Below, in pieces: positions 1 to 5,660 of a stretch of DNA of 9,155 nucleotides. Within the stretch, counting starts at the first letter, position 1. The number at the start of each line of letters is the position of its first letter. A program made the position numbers and the translations under genes. Source of the DNA: Nitrospirota bacterium (lineage in GTDB: Bacteria; Nitrospinota; Nitrospinia; Nitrospinales; VA-1). Below the pieces are notes generated by a model. The model had not been told where the DNA came from and did no database searches. It worked only from the letters and a program-made list of their open reading frames with translations. Location of the stretch: NCBI GenBank assembly GCA_003235465.1, contig QJWD01000264.1, forward strand, positions 1-9,155, given 5' to 3'.

Positions 1-60
1 ATGGAGGCCGCCCAGTCGTACTATGGCACCGCGCCGCACATTCACAAGCCCCGGCGCTGA
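1..60 (+). CDS. C-terminal tail of an unidentified protein (partial)
   Basis: Frame 1 is open from the first base to a TGA at 58-60 and reads MEAAQSYYGTAPHIHKPRR. Third codon positions are G/C-rich, like the real genes of the window, which supports coding. The ATG at position 1 may be an internal methionine, because the gene probably begins upstream of the window. The tail is basic and histidine-containing and shows no recognisable motif. It ends six bases before the stop of the opposing small membrane protein gene, so the two converge. No function can be assigned. Confidence 0.5.
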   Translation: MEAAQSYYGTAPHIHKPRR

Positions 61-66
61 CGCGCC

Positions 67-339
67 TTAGATATCGATGATGTCGTCGTTTCGCCCCGGT
101 GGCGGCCGGTAGGGGGTGGGGCCTTCGCCCGGCTTGGGCGGAAAGGGGCGGACGGGGGGCCGGCGGCGGTTGAACAGGTTCAGGAAAAACAGCAGGACGC
201 TCGCCGCAAGGGCGATCAGGAACGCGGTGAACGCGAACATGAACAGGAAAACCAACAGGGCGACGAGGCCTAGGGCGATGGAGATTTTCGTCCCCAGCGG
301 CACCTTGCCGGCGCGAATCTCCGTGAAGTGAACCTGCAT
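67..339 (-). CDS. Small membrane protein with proline-rich tail, unknown function
   Basis: This gene encodes 90 residues starting MQVHFTEIR. I chose the ATG at 339 because a GGGAGG Shine-Dalgarno lies seven bases upstream. An in-frame GTG at 354 would add five residues but would swallow that ribosome binding site. Residues 17-56 are almost entirely hydrophobic, enough for two tightly packed helices or one long helix. They are followed by three arginines (58-60), which should stay cytoplasmic. The rest is a proline-rich soluble tail (61-83) ending in the acidic/aliphatic motif DDIIDI. I do not recognise the family. The architecture of a membrane anchor plus an extended proline tail suggests a scaffold or interaction peptide, but that is only inference. 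It stands alone on its strand, divergent from the zinc-ribbon gene. Confidence 0.72.
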   Translation of the reverse strand: MQVHFTEIRAGKVPLGTKISIALGLVALLVFLFMFAFTAFLIALAASVLLFFLNLFNRRRPPVRPFPPKPGEGPTPYRPPPGRNDDIIDI

Positions 340-369
340 GGGCAATCCTCCCACGGCGCGGGAAGCCGA

Positions 370-397
370 TTGATTCCTCGCGCCGGTTTGTTATGAT
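370..397 (+). promoter_or_regulatory. Sigma70-type promoter of the zinc-ribbon/bolA unit
   Basis: A TTGATT -35 element (370-375) and a TATGAT -10 element (392-397) are separated by 16 bases. They match the TTGACA/TATAAT consensus at four and five of six positions. Transcription would begin about six or seven bases after the -10, essentially at the ATG at 403, predicting a leaderless mRNA. No Shine-Dalgarno is visible before that ATG, which fits this reading. Confidence 0.5.
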
Positions 398-402
398 GAA
401 GC

Positions 403-618
403 ATGACCGATTTGCCGTTCATCATCTTAACCTGCCCGGCCTGCCAAGTCAAAAACCGGGTGCGGAGTTACGACGCCGGCAAAACCCCCGTGTGCGCCAA
501 GTGCCGCGAGCCCCTGGTGACGCCGGAGGAAAACGAGGTGCACGCGAAATACGGTCAGTCGCTCAAAAACTTTTTGAATTTGCCGGACATCGGCCTGCGC
601 GGCGGCAAGGATGAATGA
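403..618 (+). CDS. Stand-alone zinc-ribbon protein, thioredoxin-2 N-terminus-like
   Basis: This is a 71-residue protein with two CxxC knuckles, C11-P-A-C14 and C31-A-K-C34, spaced as in a zinc ribbon. The segment around them (CPACQVKNRVRSYDAGKTPV, then CAKCREPL) resembles the zinc-binding N-terminus that precedes the thioredoxin fold in thioredoxin 2 (TrxC). The thioredoxin domain itself is absent: after the ribbon come only about 35 mostly polar residues. It probably binds one zinc ion and may act as a redox-sensitive or protein-binding module, but its role is unknown. The start at 403 has no Shine-Dalgarno and sits at the predicted transcription start. The bolA-family gene follows 44 bases downstream on the same strand, so the two may be co-transcribed. 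Confidence 0.75.
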   Translation: MTDLPFIILTCPACQVKNRVRSYDAGKTPVCAKCREPLVTPEENEVHAKYGQSLKNFLNLPDIGLRGGKDE

Positions 619-662
619 GGCGGGCCGCCAATTAATTCCCGATAAAATATAGAAGGATTGCG

Positions 663-956
663 ATGGATACGACCGAGATTATCGACAACACGCTCAAGGA
701 TAAACTGAACGCCCTCTTCGTGGGCATCGTCGACGAAAGCCACTTGCACCGGGGCCACAAGGCGGCCGGAGGGGGTGGGCATTACCAGGTGGCGGTGGTT
801 TCGCCGCGCTTTGAAAACGTGAACCTGATCGACCGGGTGCGCATGGTGTACAGCGCCCTCGACGAGCAGATCAACGGCCAGCCGAAGCTCATTCACGCCC
901 TGCAGATCAAGACCTTTACGCCCGCCGAGTGGGAGAAGGCGCCTCAATCTCGGTAG
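663..956 (+). CDS. BolA/IbaG-family protein
   Basis: This 97-residue protein has the full BolA signature: VDESHLHRGH (23-32), a glycine run GGGGH (36-40), VAVVS (43-47), the RV-R-MVYSAL helix (58-66) and IHALQIKTFTPAEW (77-90). The histidine of IHAL (H78) is the invariant BolA histidine that, in characterised members, helps hold a bridging [2Fe-2S] cluster with a monothiol CGFS glutaredoxin. BolA proteins act in iron-sulphur cluster trafficking and iron or stress signalling in the cytoplasm. No glutaredoxin gene is in the window. The start is supported by an AAGGA ribosome binding site about seven bases upstream. The last 13 bases overlap the 3' end of the opposing leucine-rich-repeat gene. 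The family call is firm; whether it is BolA, IbaG or another subtype is not clear. Confidence 0.92.
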   Translation: MDTTEIIDNTLKDKLNALFVGIVDESHLHRGHKAAGGGGHYQVAVVSPRFENVNLIDRVRMVYSALDEQINGQPKLIHALQIKTFTPAEWEKAPQSR

Positions 957-1423
957 ATTTCCAGCTCCTCGCAGTTCTTCAGGTTCGCCGACTCGGTGAG
1001 GGCCTTGTAGCCGACGTTGGTGAACTGGTTCTTGTACAGATCGAGCTTGATGTATTTCTTGCTGTTGGGCGACTCGGCGAACGCCTTCGCCCCTTCGTCG
1101 CCGATGGCGTTGCCGAACATCGAGAGGTCCCTTAGCTTGGGCAGCTTGTCCGATCTTGCAAGGGCGATGGCGCCCTCGTCGCCGATCTCGTTGTGGTTCA
1201 GGTTGAGCAGCTCCAGGTTGCCCAGGTAGGGCGATTCGGCCAACGCCTCGGCCCCCTCGTCGCTCGCCTGGTTGCTCGGCAGCACCAGTTTTTTGACATT
1301 GGCGAGAGCCGGGTTCTGGGCGAGCTGCATGATGCCGCGCACGCCGAGAAATTTCTCCCTGAGCGTCAGCACCTGGCCGCTCTCGTCCAGCCCTTCCTTG
1401 ATCAGATCATCGATTCGACTCAT
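944..1423 (-). CDS. Leucine-rich-repeat protein, ribonuclease-inhibitor-like repeats
   Basis: This gene encodes 159 residues starting MSRIDDLIKEGLDES. The ATG at 1423 has a GAGGAG Shine-Dalgarno six bases upstream; the frame stays open further upstream, but without family-like sequence. After a leader of about 40 residues comes a 27-residue repeat: SDEGAEALAES (54-64), GDEGAIALARS (81-91), GDEGAKAFAES (108-118) and NVGYKALTES (136-145). Each unit pairs an LxxLxLxxN strand with a short helix, the pattern of RNI-like leucine-rich repeats. There is no signal peptide or membrane segment, so it is probably cytoplasmic and mediates protein binding. The partner is unknown. It lies downstream of the oxidase operon terminator, so it presumably has its own promoter in 1424-1507; no clear consensus was found there. 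Confidence 0.85.
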   Translation of the reverse strand: MSRIDDLIKEGLDESGQVLTLREKFLGVRGIMQLAQNPALANVKKLVLPSNQASDEGAEALAESPYLGNLELLNLNHNEIGDEGAIALARSDKLPKLRDLSMFGNAIGDEGAKAFAESPNSKKYIKLDLYKNQFTNVGYKALTESANLKNCEELEIYRD

Positions 1424-1507
1424 TATGCGCTCCTCGCGTCGTGCCGACCGCAACGGTACGGGTTTATTGATATCTGAATAGTAGCAGAATAACGCCTGGG
1501 GCGAGGC

Positions 1508-1538
1508 AAAAAAAACGGCCCCCGAAGCGGGGGCCGTT
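1508..1538 (-). terminator. Intrinsic terminator of the bd-like oxidase operon
   Basis: Positions 1514-1538 form a perfect inverted repeat with a 10-bp, mostly G/C stem (AACGGCCCCC / GGGGGCCGTT) and a five-base loop. Read on the - strand, it runs directly into eight consecutive T (1508-1515 on the + strand are all A; two of them also lie in the stem). This is a textbook rho-independent terminator, placed 28 bases after the stop codon of the dihaem cytochrome gene. It separates that operon from the leucine-rich-repeat gene. Confidence 0.92.
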
Positions 1539-1566
1539 GATGTTGGAATGCGGGTGGCCGCGCGTA

Positions 1567-2862
1567 CTAATATAGCGGATCGAGGAACAGTCCGTTCGTT
1601 TTCCAGGATTCGATCTCTTCCTTGGTCGGAACCGGCGGCACGGGCCGCTTCGCGGTGCGCTTGTCCAGCGGATCGTGGAAAGTGCGGGCGTAGGCCTCGG
1701 CCTTCCACAGGTACAGATGCGGGAAGATGGTGCCCCAGGGCGCCATCGGCGTGTTGTCGACGCCGCGCGTGACGCGCCGGTACCACAGCGCATCCGGCCA
1801 GTCTTTCAGTTTGGCTTCGATGCGGTCAGGCATTTTGGTGGTATCGGAGTTGTTTTCGTTCCTAAAATCCAGCGCCCCGGTCATCATCGGGATGCCGTCC
1901 TTGCCGTGGCAGACGGCACAGTTGAGCCCCTCGGTGGCGGGTTCCAGGCCTTCGAACACCTTCTGCCCCTCCTCGATGATTTTCGGATCGTCCCACCAGG
2001 TCCACTGTTCGCCAAACTTGCCCTCCACCGGCATGTGGGTGGGATCGCGCAGGGTTTTCAAATAGGCGACCAGAGCGGTCATCTCGTCGTTGGAAAGGTC
2101 CTCACCGTAGTAGGTGGGCATGGCCTTCACCGACTTGGGATCGTCGAAACCGGGGGACTGCTTTTTGCGCGGCTCGAGAATCTGCTCCTTAATGTAATCC
2201 TCGGGATACAGGCCGATCTGCTTGGTGCCGAGGTTCGGGCCACGGTCGGAGTTGCCTTCCCAGAACACCTTGTGGCAGTTGAAGCACTTGTTGTTCTCGA
2301 ACACCTCGCGCCCGGCGGCGATGACCTCGGGCCCGGCCAAATTGCCCAGTTTGACAGGAGGCCGGTTCAGCTTTTCAAGCTCGTGCGCCGGATCGAACTG
2401 CGGCAGCTGCGCGGTGATATTGATGAACAGGATCGACGCCAGGGCGTAGGTGGCGATGAGGCGGAAGCTCCAGCCGGCGGCGCCCTTTTCCGGTTTGAGC
2501 GCCCGCATGTCGAGAATGACGAAATAGATCAGCCCGACCACCGAAAACGCGACGAATTCGATCTGCCACCAGACGGGGAACCCAAACGCCCCGGCGGTGT
2601 ACCAGATGATGACGCCGATGACCACGATGACCGGGATCTTGAAGCGGATGTTCTGGATGAAGGTTTTTTCCTTCAGTTCCCGGGGCGGCAGGGCAAGCAG
2701 GATGGCGTAGGTCATCGCCACGAGGACGAGGGCCACCAGGCCGCGCCTGAGGCCCATCGCTAGCTCCAGAAAGCCGGTGCCGAACCAGAGCACGGCCGCC
2801 AGAGCCAAGGCTCCGCCGACAATCATCACCAGTTTTTTGCCAAAAGATTTTTCCTCTTTCAT
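1567..2862 (-). CDS. Membrane-anchored dihaem cytochrome c, partner of bd-like oxidase
   Basis: This protein has 431 residues counted from MKEEKSFGKK. About five membrane helices (roughly 10-32, 40-58, 75-94, 98-118, 131-150) place the C-terminal half in the periplasm. Two class I cytochrome c domains follow. The first has C193-F-N-C196-H197 with a probable Met ligand in AMPTYY (M248). The second has C315-A-V-C318-H319 with a probable Met ligand in NTPMAPWG (M373). It should carry electrons at the periplasmic face. The start at 2862 has a GAGGA ribosome binding site eight bases upstream. A second ATG at 2877 overlaps the stop of the preceding oxidase gene as ATGA and would add five residues; it has a poorer site. 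Either way the two genes are tightly coupled. The likely role is to accept electrons from soluble cytochromes or a bc complex and pass them to the upstream bd-like subunit. This is inferred from context. Confidence 0.88.
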   Translation of the reverse strand: MKEEKSFGKKLVMIVGGALALAAVLWFGTGFLELAMGLRRGLVALVLVAMTYAILLALPPRELKEKTFIQNIRFKIPVIVVIGVIIWYTAGAFGFPVWWQIEFVAFSVVGLIYFVILDMRALKPEKGAAGWSFRLIATYALASILFINITAQLPQFDPAHELEKLNRPPVKLGNLAGPEVIAAGREVFENNKCFNCHKVFWEGNSDRGPNLGTKQIGLYPEDYIKEQILEPRKKQSPGFDDPKSVKAMPTYYGEDLSNDEMTALVAYLKTLRDPTHMPVEGKFGEQWTWWDDPKIIEEGQKVFEGLEPATEGLNCAVCHGKDGIPMMTGALDFRNENNSDTTKMPDRIEAKLKDWPDALWYRRVTRGVDNTPMAPWGTIFPHLYLWKAEAYARTFHDPLDKRTAKRPVPPVPTKEEIESWKTNGLFLDPLY

Positions 2863-2873
2863 TCCGGGAGTCC

Positions 2874-5000
2874 TCATTCCGCCATTTGCGGAGCGGTGGT
2901 CGAGGGCAGGCCCTCGGTTTTCTTTTTGGTCTTCGGGTACTTAATCGCGATCCAGACGATCGCCGTCATGATGATGAAGAACGTCCAGACGATGGTGGTG
3001 ACGTGGAAGCCGGATTCCGCCAGGGTCGGCGCGAATTTTTCCGGCGTGACGTCCTTGAACACCTTGTACACGTGCCAGTTCATGCGCGACAGCTCGCGGA
3101 TAGTGCCCATCCAGCTCATCAGCCAGATGTCGGCGAAGCCGAGGAAGATGAGGATGTAGGGCCCGAGCGGGTTGATCTTGCCGTAATGCACCTTGCCGGT
3201 TTTTGTGGCGATGGTGTAGAAGATGTAATTGATGAAGGTGACCGTGACCAGCGCGAACGCCGCCGTGTTTTTCGAGATCATGAGAGCGAGGAAGGCCAGG
3301 TTGTCGGGCAGCACCATATCCGGGTTCATGCCGGGTTCGGGCAGCATGGTGGCGAAGAAGCGCCGTGGCGTGAACCAGATGGTCGCCGAGATGACGATGA
3401 GGATGAAGCCGAACTTCATCGCCGGGAAGAAGCGCTGCGCGTTCTCGATGCGCTTCATGCTCACCCACATGTAGATGTTGCTTGCGCTGAACATGGTCCC
3501 CACCAGGAGGCCCTGCACCAGCATGAACATCGACTCGCGGTCGGACATGATGTACATGCCGATGGTCGCGTCGTACTGGTAAATCTCGCGGACGAAGATG
3601 TAGCCCATGGCGGGCAGCGGTATCATGATGGCGACGCCGATGATGTTGCCCATGTAGCCGACCCAGTCGTAATACTCGCGTTCCTCTTTTTTAGATGACC
3701 AGAGGTACATGTAGGCACCGATGATGCCCACCATGTAGCCGCCGAAGGTGCCGTTGCCCACCAGGCGGTGGTAGTTGAGCGGCATCCACGTCATGGTGGC
3801 GATTTTCGACCATTCGCCCATGTCCATGAGCTCGTTGAGCGGCTTGGGCGGCGTCTGCATGAACGTCGCCGGGCCGTCGAGGGCGCATAACAGGGACAGC
3901 CCGAGAACGTTCAGGATGATGCCGCAGACGATGTGGCGGCCCTTCTTGTTCTGCTGGTTGAGCGGGTCCCAGGAATAGACGTAAATGTACATGACCACCG
4001 TTTCCAGGATGAACAGGGTGGGGTAGGCCACCATGAACAGCATCGGAAACGTCGCCACGAGGTAGGAGATGAAGTCCTTGTAGGCGACCATCATCACGAA
4101 CAGGAACAGGCCGCCGGAAAGCGCGGTGAAGCTGTAGCACATGCCTATGACCTTGGTGATCTCGTGCGCCAGGCGCTCGAACTTGAAGTCGGCTTTGGCG
4201 AACATGATCATGTTGGCGAGCACGCCGCCGACGACGCCGTTGATCACCGCGAGGATGATGCCCGAGGCCTCGTAATGCTCCACCGGGGTGAGCGGGATCG
4301 CCATCAGGGTGCCGAAAAAGGCGCCCACGGCGGCCGACGCCTTGACGTTCATCAGCTTGTGGAAATAATTCAGGAAACTGACCATGAGGGCGCCGAAGGC
4401 GCAGGCGTACAGGCCGTATAAAACGCCGTGGTGAATGCCGACGATGATCTCACCGGTGATGCCGATGACGACGCCGATCAGGACGCCGAGAAACACATTG
4501 GAGAGGATGATGGCTTTTCGCACCCCCTGGGTGCGCCTGGCGCCCATGACCTCCATGATGACGACGAACATCGGGCAGCCGAGGATGAACGAGGCGAACA
4601 GGATGTGCATCTGCGCCGCGAACCAGGTGAACTTGCGGTTGCTCGTTCCCAGAAAGGAGAAGCGCTCGAACTCGTGCTCCTTGGCGGGGCCGATGTCGGT
4701 GAGGTAGGAAAGGTCTTCCTCTTCCTCGCCGGCGGCTTCGCCTTCTTCGCCTGCCTCCTCACCACCGGAGGCCTCCTCGCCGCCTTCTTCCTCGTCCCCT
4801 CCCTCGTCCTCCATCTCCTCTTCGTCGGCGAATTCCTCGTCGTCCTGGGCGAACGCCGCCACGGGCGCCGTCAGGTGGTTGAGGAAGGAGGTTGCGGGTG
4901 TGAGGGCGAAGCCCAGATGGCCCAGGCCGTACACGAGAGCGAGAGCCAGGATGACCTTGGAAAAGAGCGACGGTTTCTTCGTGCTGCCTGGGGTTTCCAT
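2874..5000 (-). CDS. Cytochrome bd-superfamily oxygen-reductase-like subunit I lacking a quinol site
   Basis: This is a 708-residue polytopic membrane protein; the ATG at 5000 has GAGGA nine bases upstream. A signal-like helix (13-35) with a possible cut after AAFA (51) precedes an acidic stretch (53-96) and about 14-15 membrane helices. Compared from memory with E. coli CydA, landmarks are present: QMHILF...LG....IMEV (H132, matching the haem b595 ligand H19), LET (E333, matching E107), FMQTP (matching WMQNP) and NYHRLVGNGTFGGY (H411, matching the haem b558 ligand H186). M450 is a candidate for the Met ligand. There is no GRQPW motif, and the Q-loop is missing between the H411 helix and the next one. 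The position of E99 appears to be Ala325. About 110 residues with about four helices (160-270) are inserted after TM1. No CydB gene follows; a dihaem cytochrome c gene does. It is probably an oxygen reductase or a bd-fold relative using a cytochrome c donor. Confidence 0.8.
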   Translation of the reverse strand: METPGSTKKPSLFSKVILALALVYGLGHLGFALTPATSFLNHLTAPVAAFAQDDEEFADEEEMEDEGGDEEEGGEEASGGEEAGEEGEAAGEEEEDLSYLTDIGPAKEHEFERFSFLGTSNRKFTWFAAQMHILFASFILGCPMFVVIMEVMGARRTQGVRKAIILSNVFLGVLIGVVIGITGEIIVGIHHGVLYGLYACAFGALMVSFLNYFHKLMNVKASAAVGAFFGTLMAIPLTPVEHYEASGIILAVINGVVGGVLANMIMFAKADFKFERLAHEITKVIGMCYSFTALSGGLFLFVMMVAYKDFISYLVATFPMLFMVAYPTLFILETVVMYIYVYSWDPLNQQNKKGRHIVCGIILNVLGLSLLCALDGPATFMQTPPKPLNELMDMGEWSKIATMTWMPLNYHRLVGNGTFGGYMVGIIGAYMYLWSSKKEEREYYDWVGYMGNIIGVAIMIPLPAMGYIFVREIYQYDATIGMYIMSDRESMFMLVQGLLVGTMFSASNIYMWVSMKRIENAQRFFPAMKFGFILIVISATIWFTPRRFFATMLPEPGMNPDMVLPDNLAFLALMISKNTAAFALVTVTFINYIFYTIATKTGKVHYGKINPLGPYILIFLGFADIWLMSWMGTIRELSRMNWHVYKVFKDVTPEKFAPTLAESGFHVTTIVWTFFIIMTAIVWIAIKYPKTKKKTEGLPSTTAPQMAE

Positions 5001-5002
5001 AT

Positions 5003-5124
5003 ACGCGGGTCCTCGGTGCTGAGCTCCGTTTTGGGAGCTACGGGAAAAACCTTTCAGCCTGCTTATAATTGACCGCTAAACGTGGGTCCGTAGTCTGTTC
5101 GAGCCGCGGGAAAACCTTGCAGCC
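5003..5124 (-). repeat. Imperfect direct duplication in the oxidase leader
   Basis: Two related blocks lie head to tail. The first pair is ACGCGGGTCC (5003-5012) and ACGTGGGTCC (5080-5089). The second pair is cgggaaaaacctttcagcc (5041-5059) and cgggaaaaccttgcagcc (5107-5124), each preceded by GAGC six bases earlier. The order of the two blocks is the same in both copies. The copy next to the gene carries extra bases that form a 6-bp hairpin (AGCTCC at 5022-5027, GGAGCT at 5034-5039) and includes the Shine-Dalgarno of the oxidase gene. It could be an old tandem duplication of the leader or a pair of regulator sites. Confidence 0.5.
5062..5090 (-). promoter_or_regulatory. Candidate promoter for the bd-like oxidase operon
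   Basis: On the - strand, a TATAAG -10 element (5062-5067; five of six to consensus) follows a CGGACC -35 element (5085-5090; three of six) at 17-base spacing. The start point would lie near 5055, giving an untranslated leader of about 55 bases that contains the 5022-5039 hairpin. The -35 is weak, so an activator may be needed. No FNR-type TTGAT-N4-ATCAA palindrome was found nearby. Confidence 0.35.
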
Positions 5125-5280
5125 CGTGAAGCTTTACCTCTTGAAAATTCTGCCTGGCTGGCATCGGCGCCCGGTGATTCTTCGCCTCGCCAGGGGAGGC
5201 CGGGGCCTGAAAAAGAAAGGTAGAGAAATATCATACAGGTCACTCAAAGTCAAGGGAATTGGCGGCGGGAGAGGGGGTCG

Positions 5281-5302
5281 CGGCCTTTGCTAAATAAGGC
5301 CG
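5281..5302. repeat. 7-bp inverted repeat (hairpin) in the intergenic region
   Basis: CGGCCTT (5281-5287) and AAGGCCG (5296-5302) are perfect reverse complements with an eight-base A/T-rich loop. Neither strand has a T-tract after it, so it is not an intrinsic terminator. It lies about 90 bases beyond the stop of the LAB_N-type gene and could stabilise that transcript's 3' end or form part of a leader. Confidence 0.4.
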
Positions 5303-5390
5303 ATCAAGCCCGCGGGGTGGAGCCCGGGAGGGCATCCGGGACGGGGGTCGAGGGGGGCTTAAAGAGGCGGGATCATCGCTCCTGTCGCTG

Positions 5391-5660
5391 CTAAAGCCCC
5401 TTTTTGCGGCTGCGGTCGATGAGAACGAGGTTGCGGACGTAGATCGCGGTGCCCAGGCCCTGGCCGAGGATGAAAACCGGGTCCTGCTTATGAATGGAAT
5501 AGATCAGCAGAACGAGGCTGCCGCCGATGCTGAAATACCAGAATTGCACGGGGATGGTGCTCTCCCCCTTGCGTTCGGATGCGATCCATTGAATGAGAAA
5601 CCGCATGAAGAAAAGAAACTGCCCGAAAAAGCCCACGATCAGCCAGTGACTGGCGGTCAT
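5391..5660 (-). CDS. Lipid A biosynthesis N-terminal domain (LAB_N) small membrane protein
   Basis: This gene encodes 89 residues starting MTASHWLIVGFFGQ. The ATG at 5660 has an excellent GGAGG ribosome binding site seven bases upstream. Three membrane helices are visible: about 5-25, 40-58 and 65-82. The pattern GFFGQFLFFMRFLIQWIASE, then IPVQFWYFSIGGSLVLLIY and the closing GTAIYVRNL, is typical of the LAB_N family. This domain is named after the N-terminus of some lipid-A-disaccharide synthases, but it usually occurs as a stand-alone protein of about this length, often beside glycosyltransferases. The biochemical role is not established; an envelope lipid or sugar role is a guess. It lies 77 bases downstream of rlmN on the same strand and is probably co-transcribed with it. 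Confidence 0.87.
   Translation of the reverse strand: MTASHWLIVGFFGQFLFFMRFLIQWIASERKGESTIPVQFWYFSIGGSLVLLIYSIHKQDPVFILGQGLGTAIYVRNLVLIDRSRKKGL

Larger units (their letters stand above)
5001..5390. other. 390-bp gene-free leader upstream of the bd-like operon
   Basis: I see no convincing gene here. The longest + strand frame (5069-5293) is rich in Arg, Gly and Lys, has no motif, and looks incidental. The stretch holds an imperfect duplication near the oxidase start (5003-5059 against 5080-5124), a candidate - strand promoter (5062-5090) and a small hairpin at 5022-5039. A second, weaker - strand promoter-like pair sits further upstream: TTGACT at 5248-5253 and TATTTC at 5225-5230, 17 bases apart. 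A 7-bp inverted repeat lies at 5281-5302. Positions 5300-5390 are very G-rich on the + strand. The length is unusual for this compact window and would allow a structured 5' leader or a small RNA, but none is recognised. Confidence 0.6.

Noticed and set aside
53..66. GGCGC-TGAC-GCGCC palindrome between the first two convergent genes
   Set aside because: The stem is only five base pairs and there is no T-tract on either side, so a terminator call is not supported.
1464..1480. FNR-like half site TTGAT in the region upstream of the leucine-rich-repeat gene
   Set aside because: Only the left half matches; the right half ATCAA is absent at the required spacing.
1675..2763. Long + strand ORF opposite the cytochrome c gene
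   Set aside because: It is the antisense shadow of a gene with two clear CxxCH haem sites and membrane helices; its own translation has no domain.
5107..5135. Short resemblance of CCCGTGAAGCTTTAC to a conserved stretch of 23S rRNA domain V
   Set aside because: Only about 15 bases agree with the remembered 23S consensus and the flanks do not continue the match, so it is not an rRNA fragment.
5069..5293. 74-codon + strand ORF in the intergenic region
   Set aside because: Composition is Arg/Gly/Lys-rich with no motif, its start has no ribosome binding site, and its length is expected by chance in GC-rich DNA.
5354..5405. GGGGCTT ... AAGCCCC inverted repeat followed by TTTTT on the + strand, like a terminator
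   Set aside because: The loop is over 30 bases, no + strand gene ends there, and the T run is simply the Lys-Lys codons at the end of the LAB_N-type gene read on the other strand.
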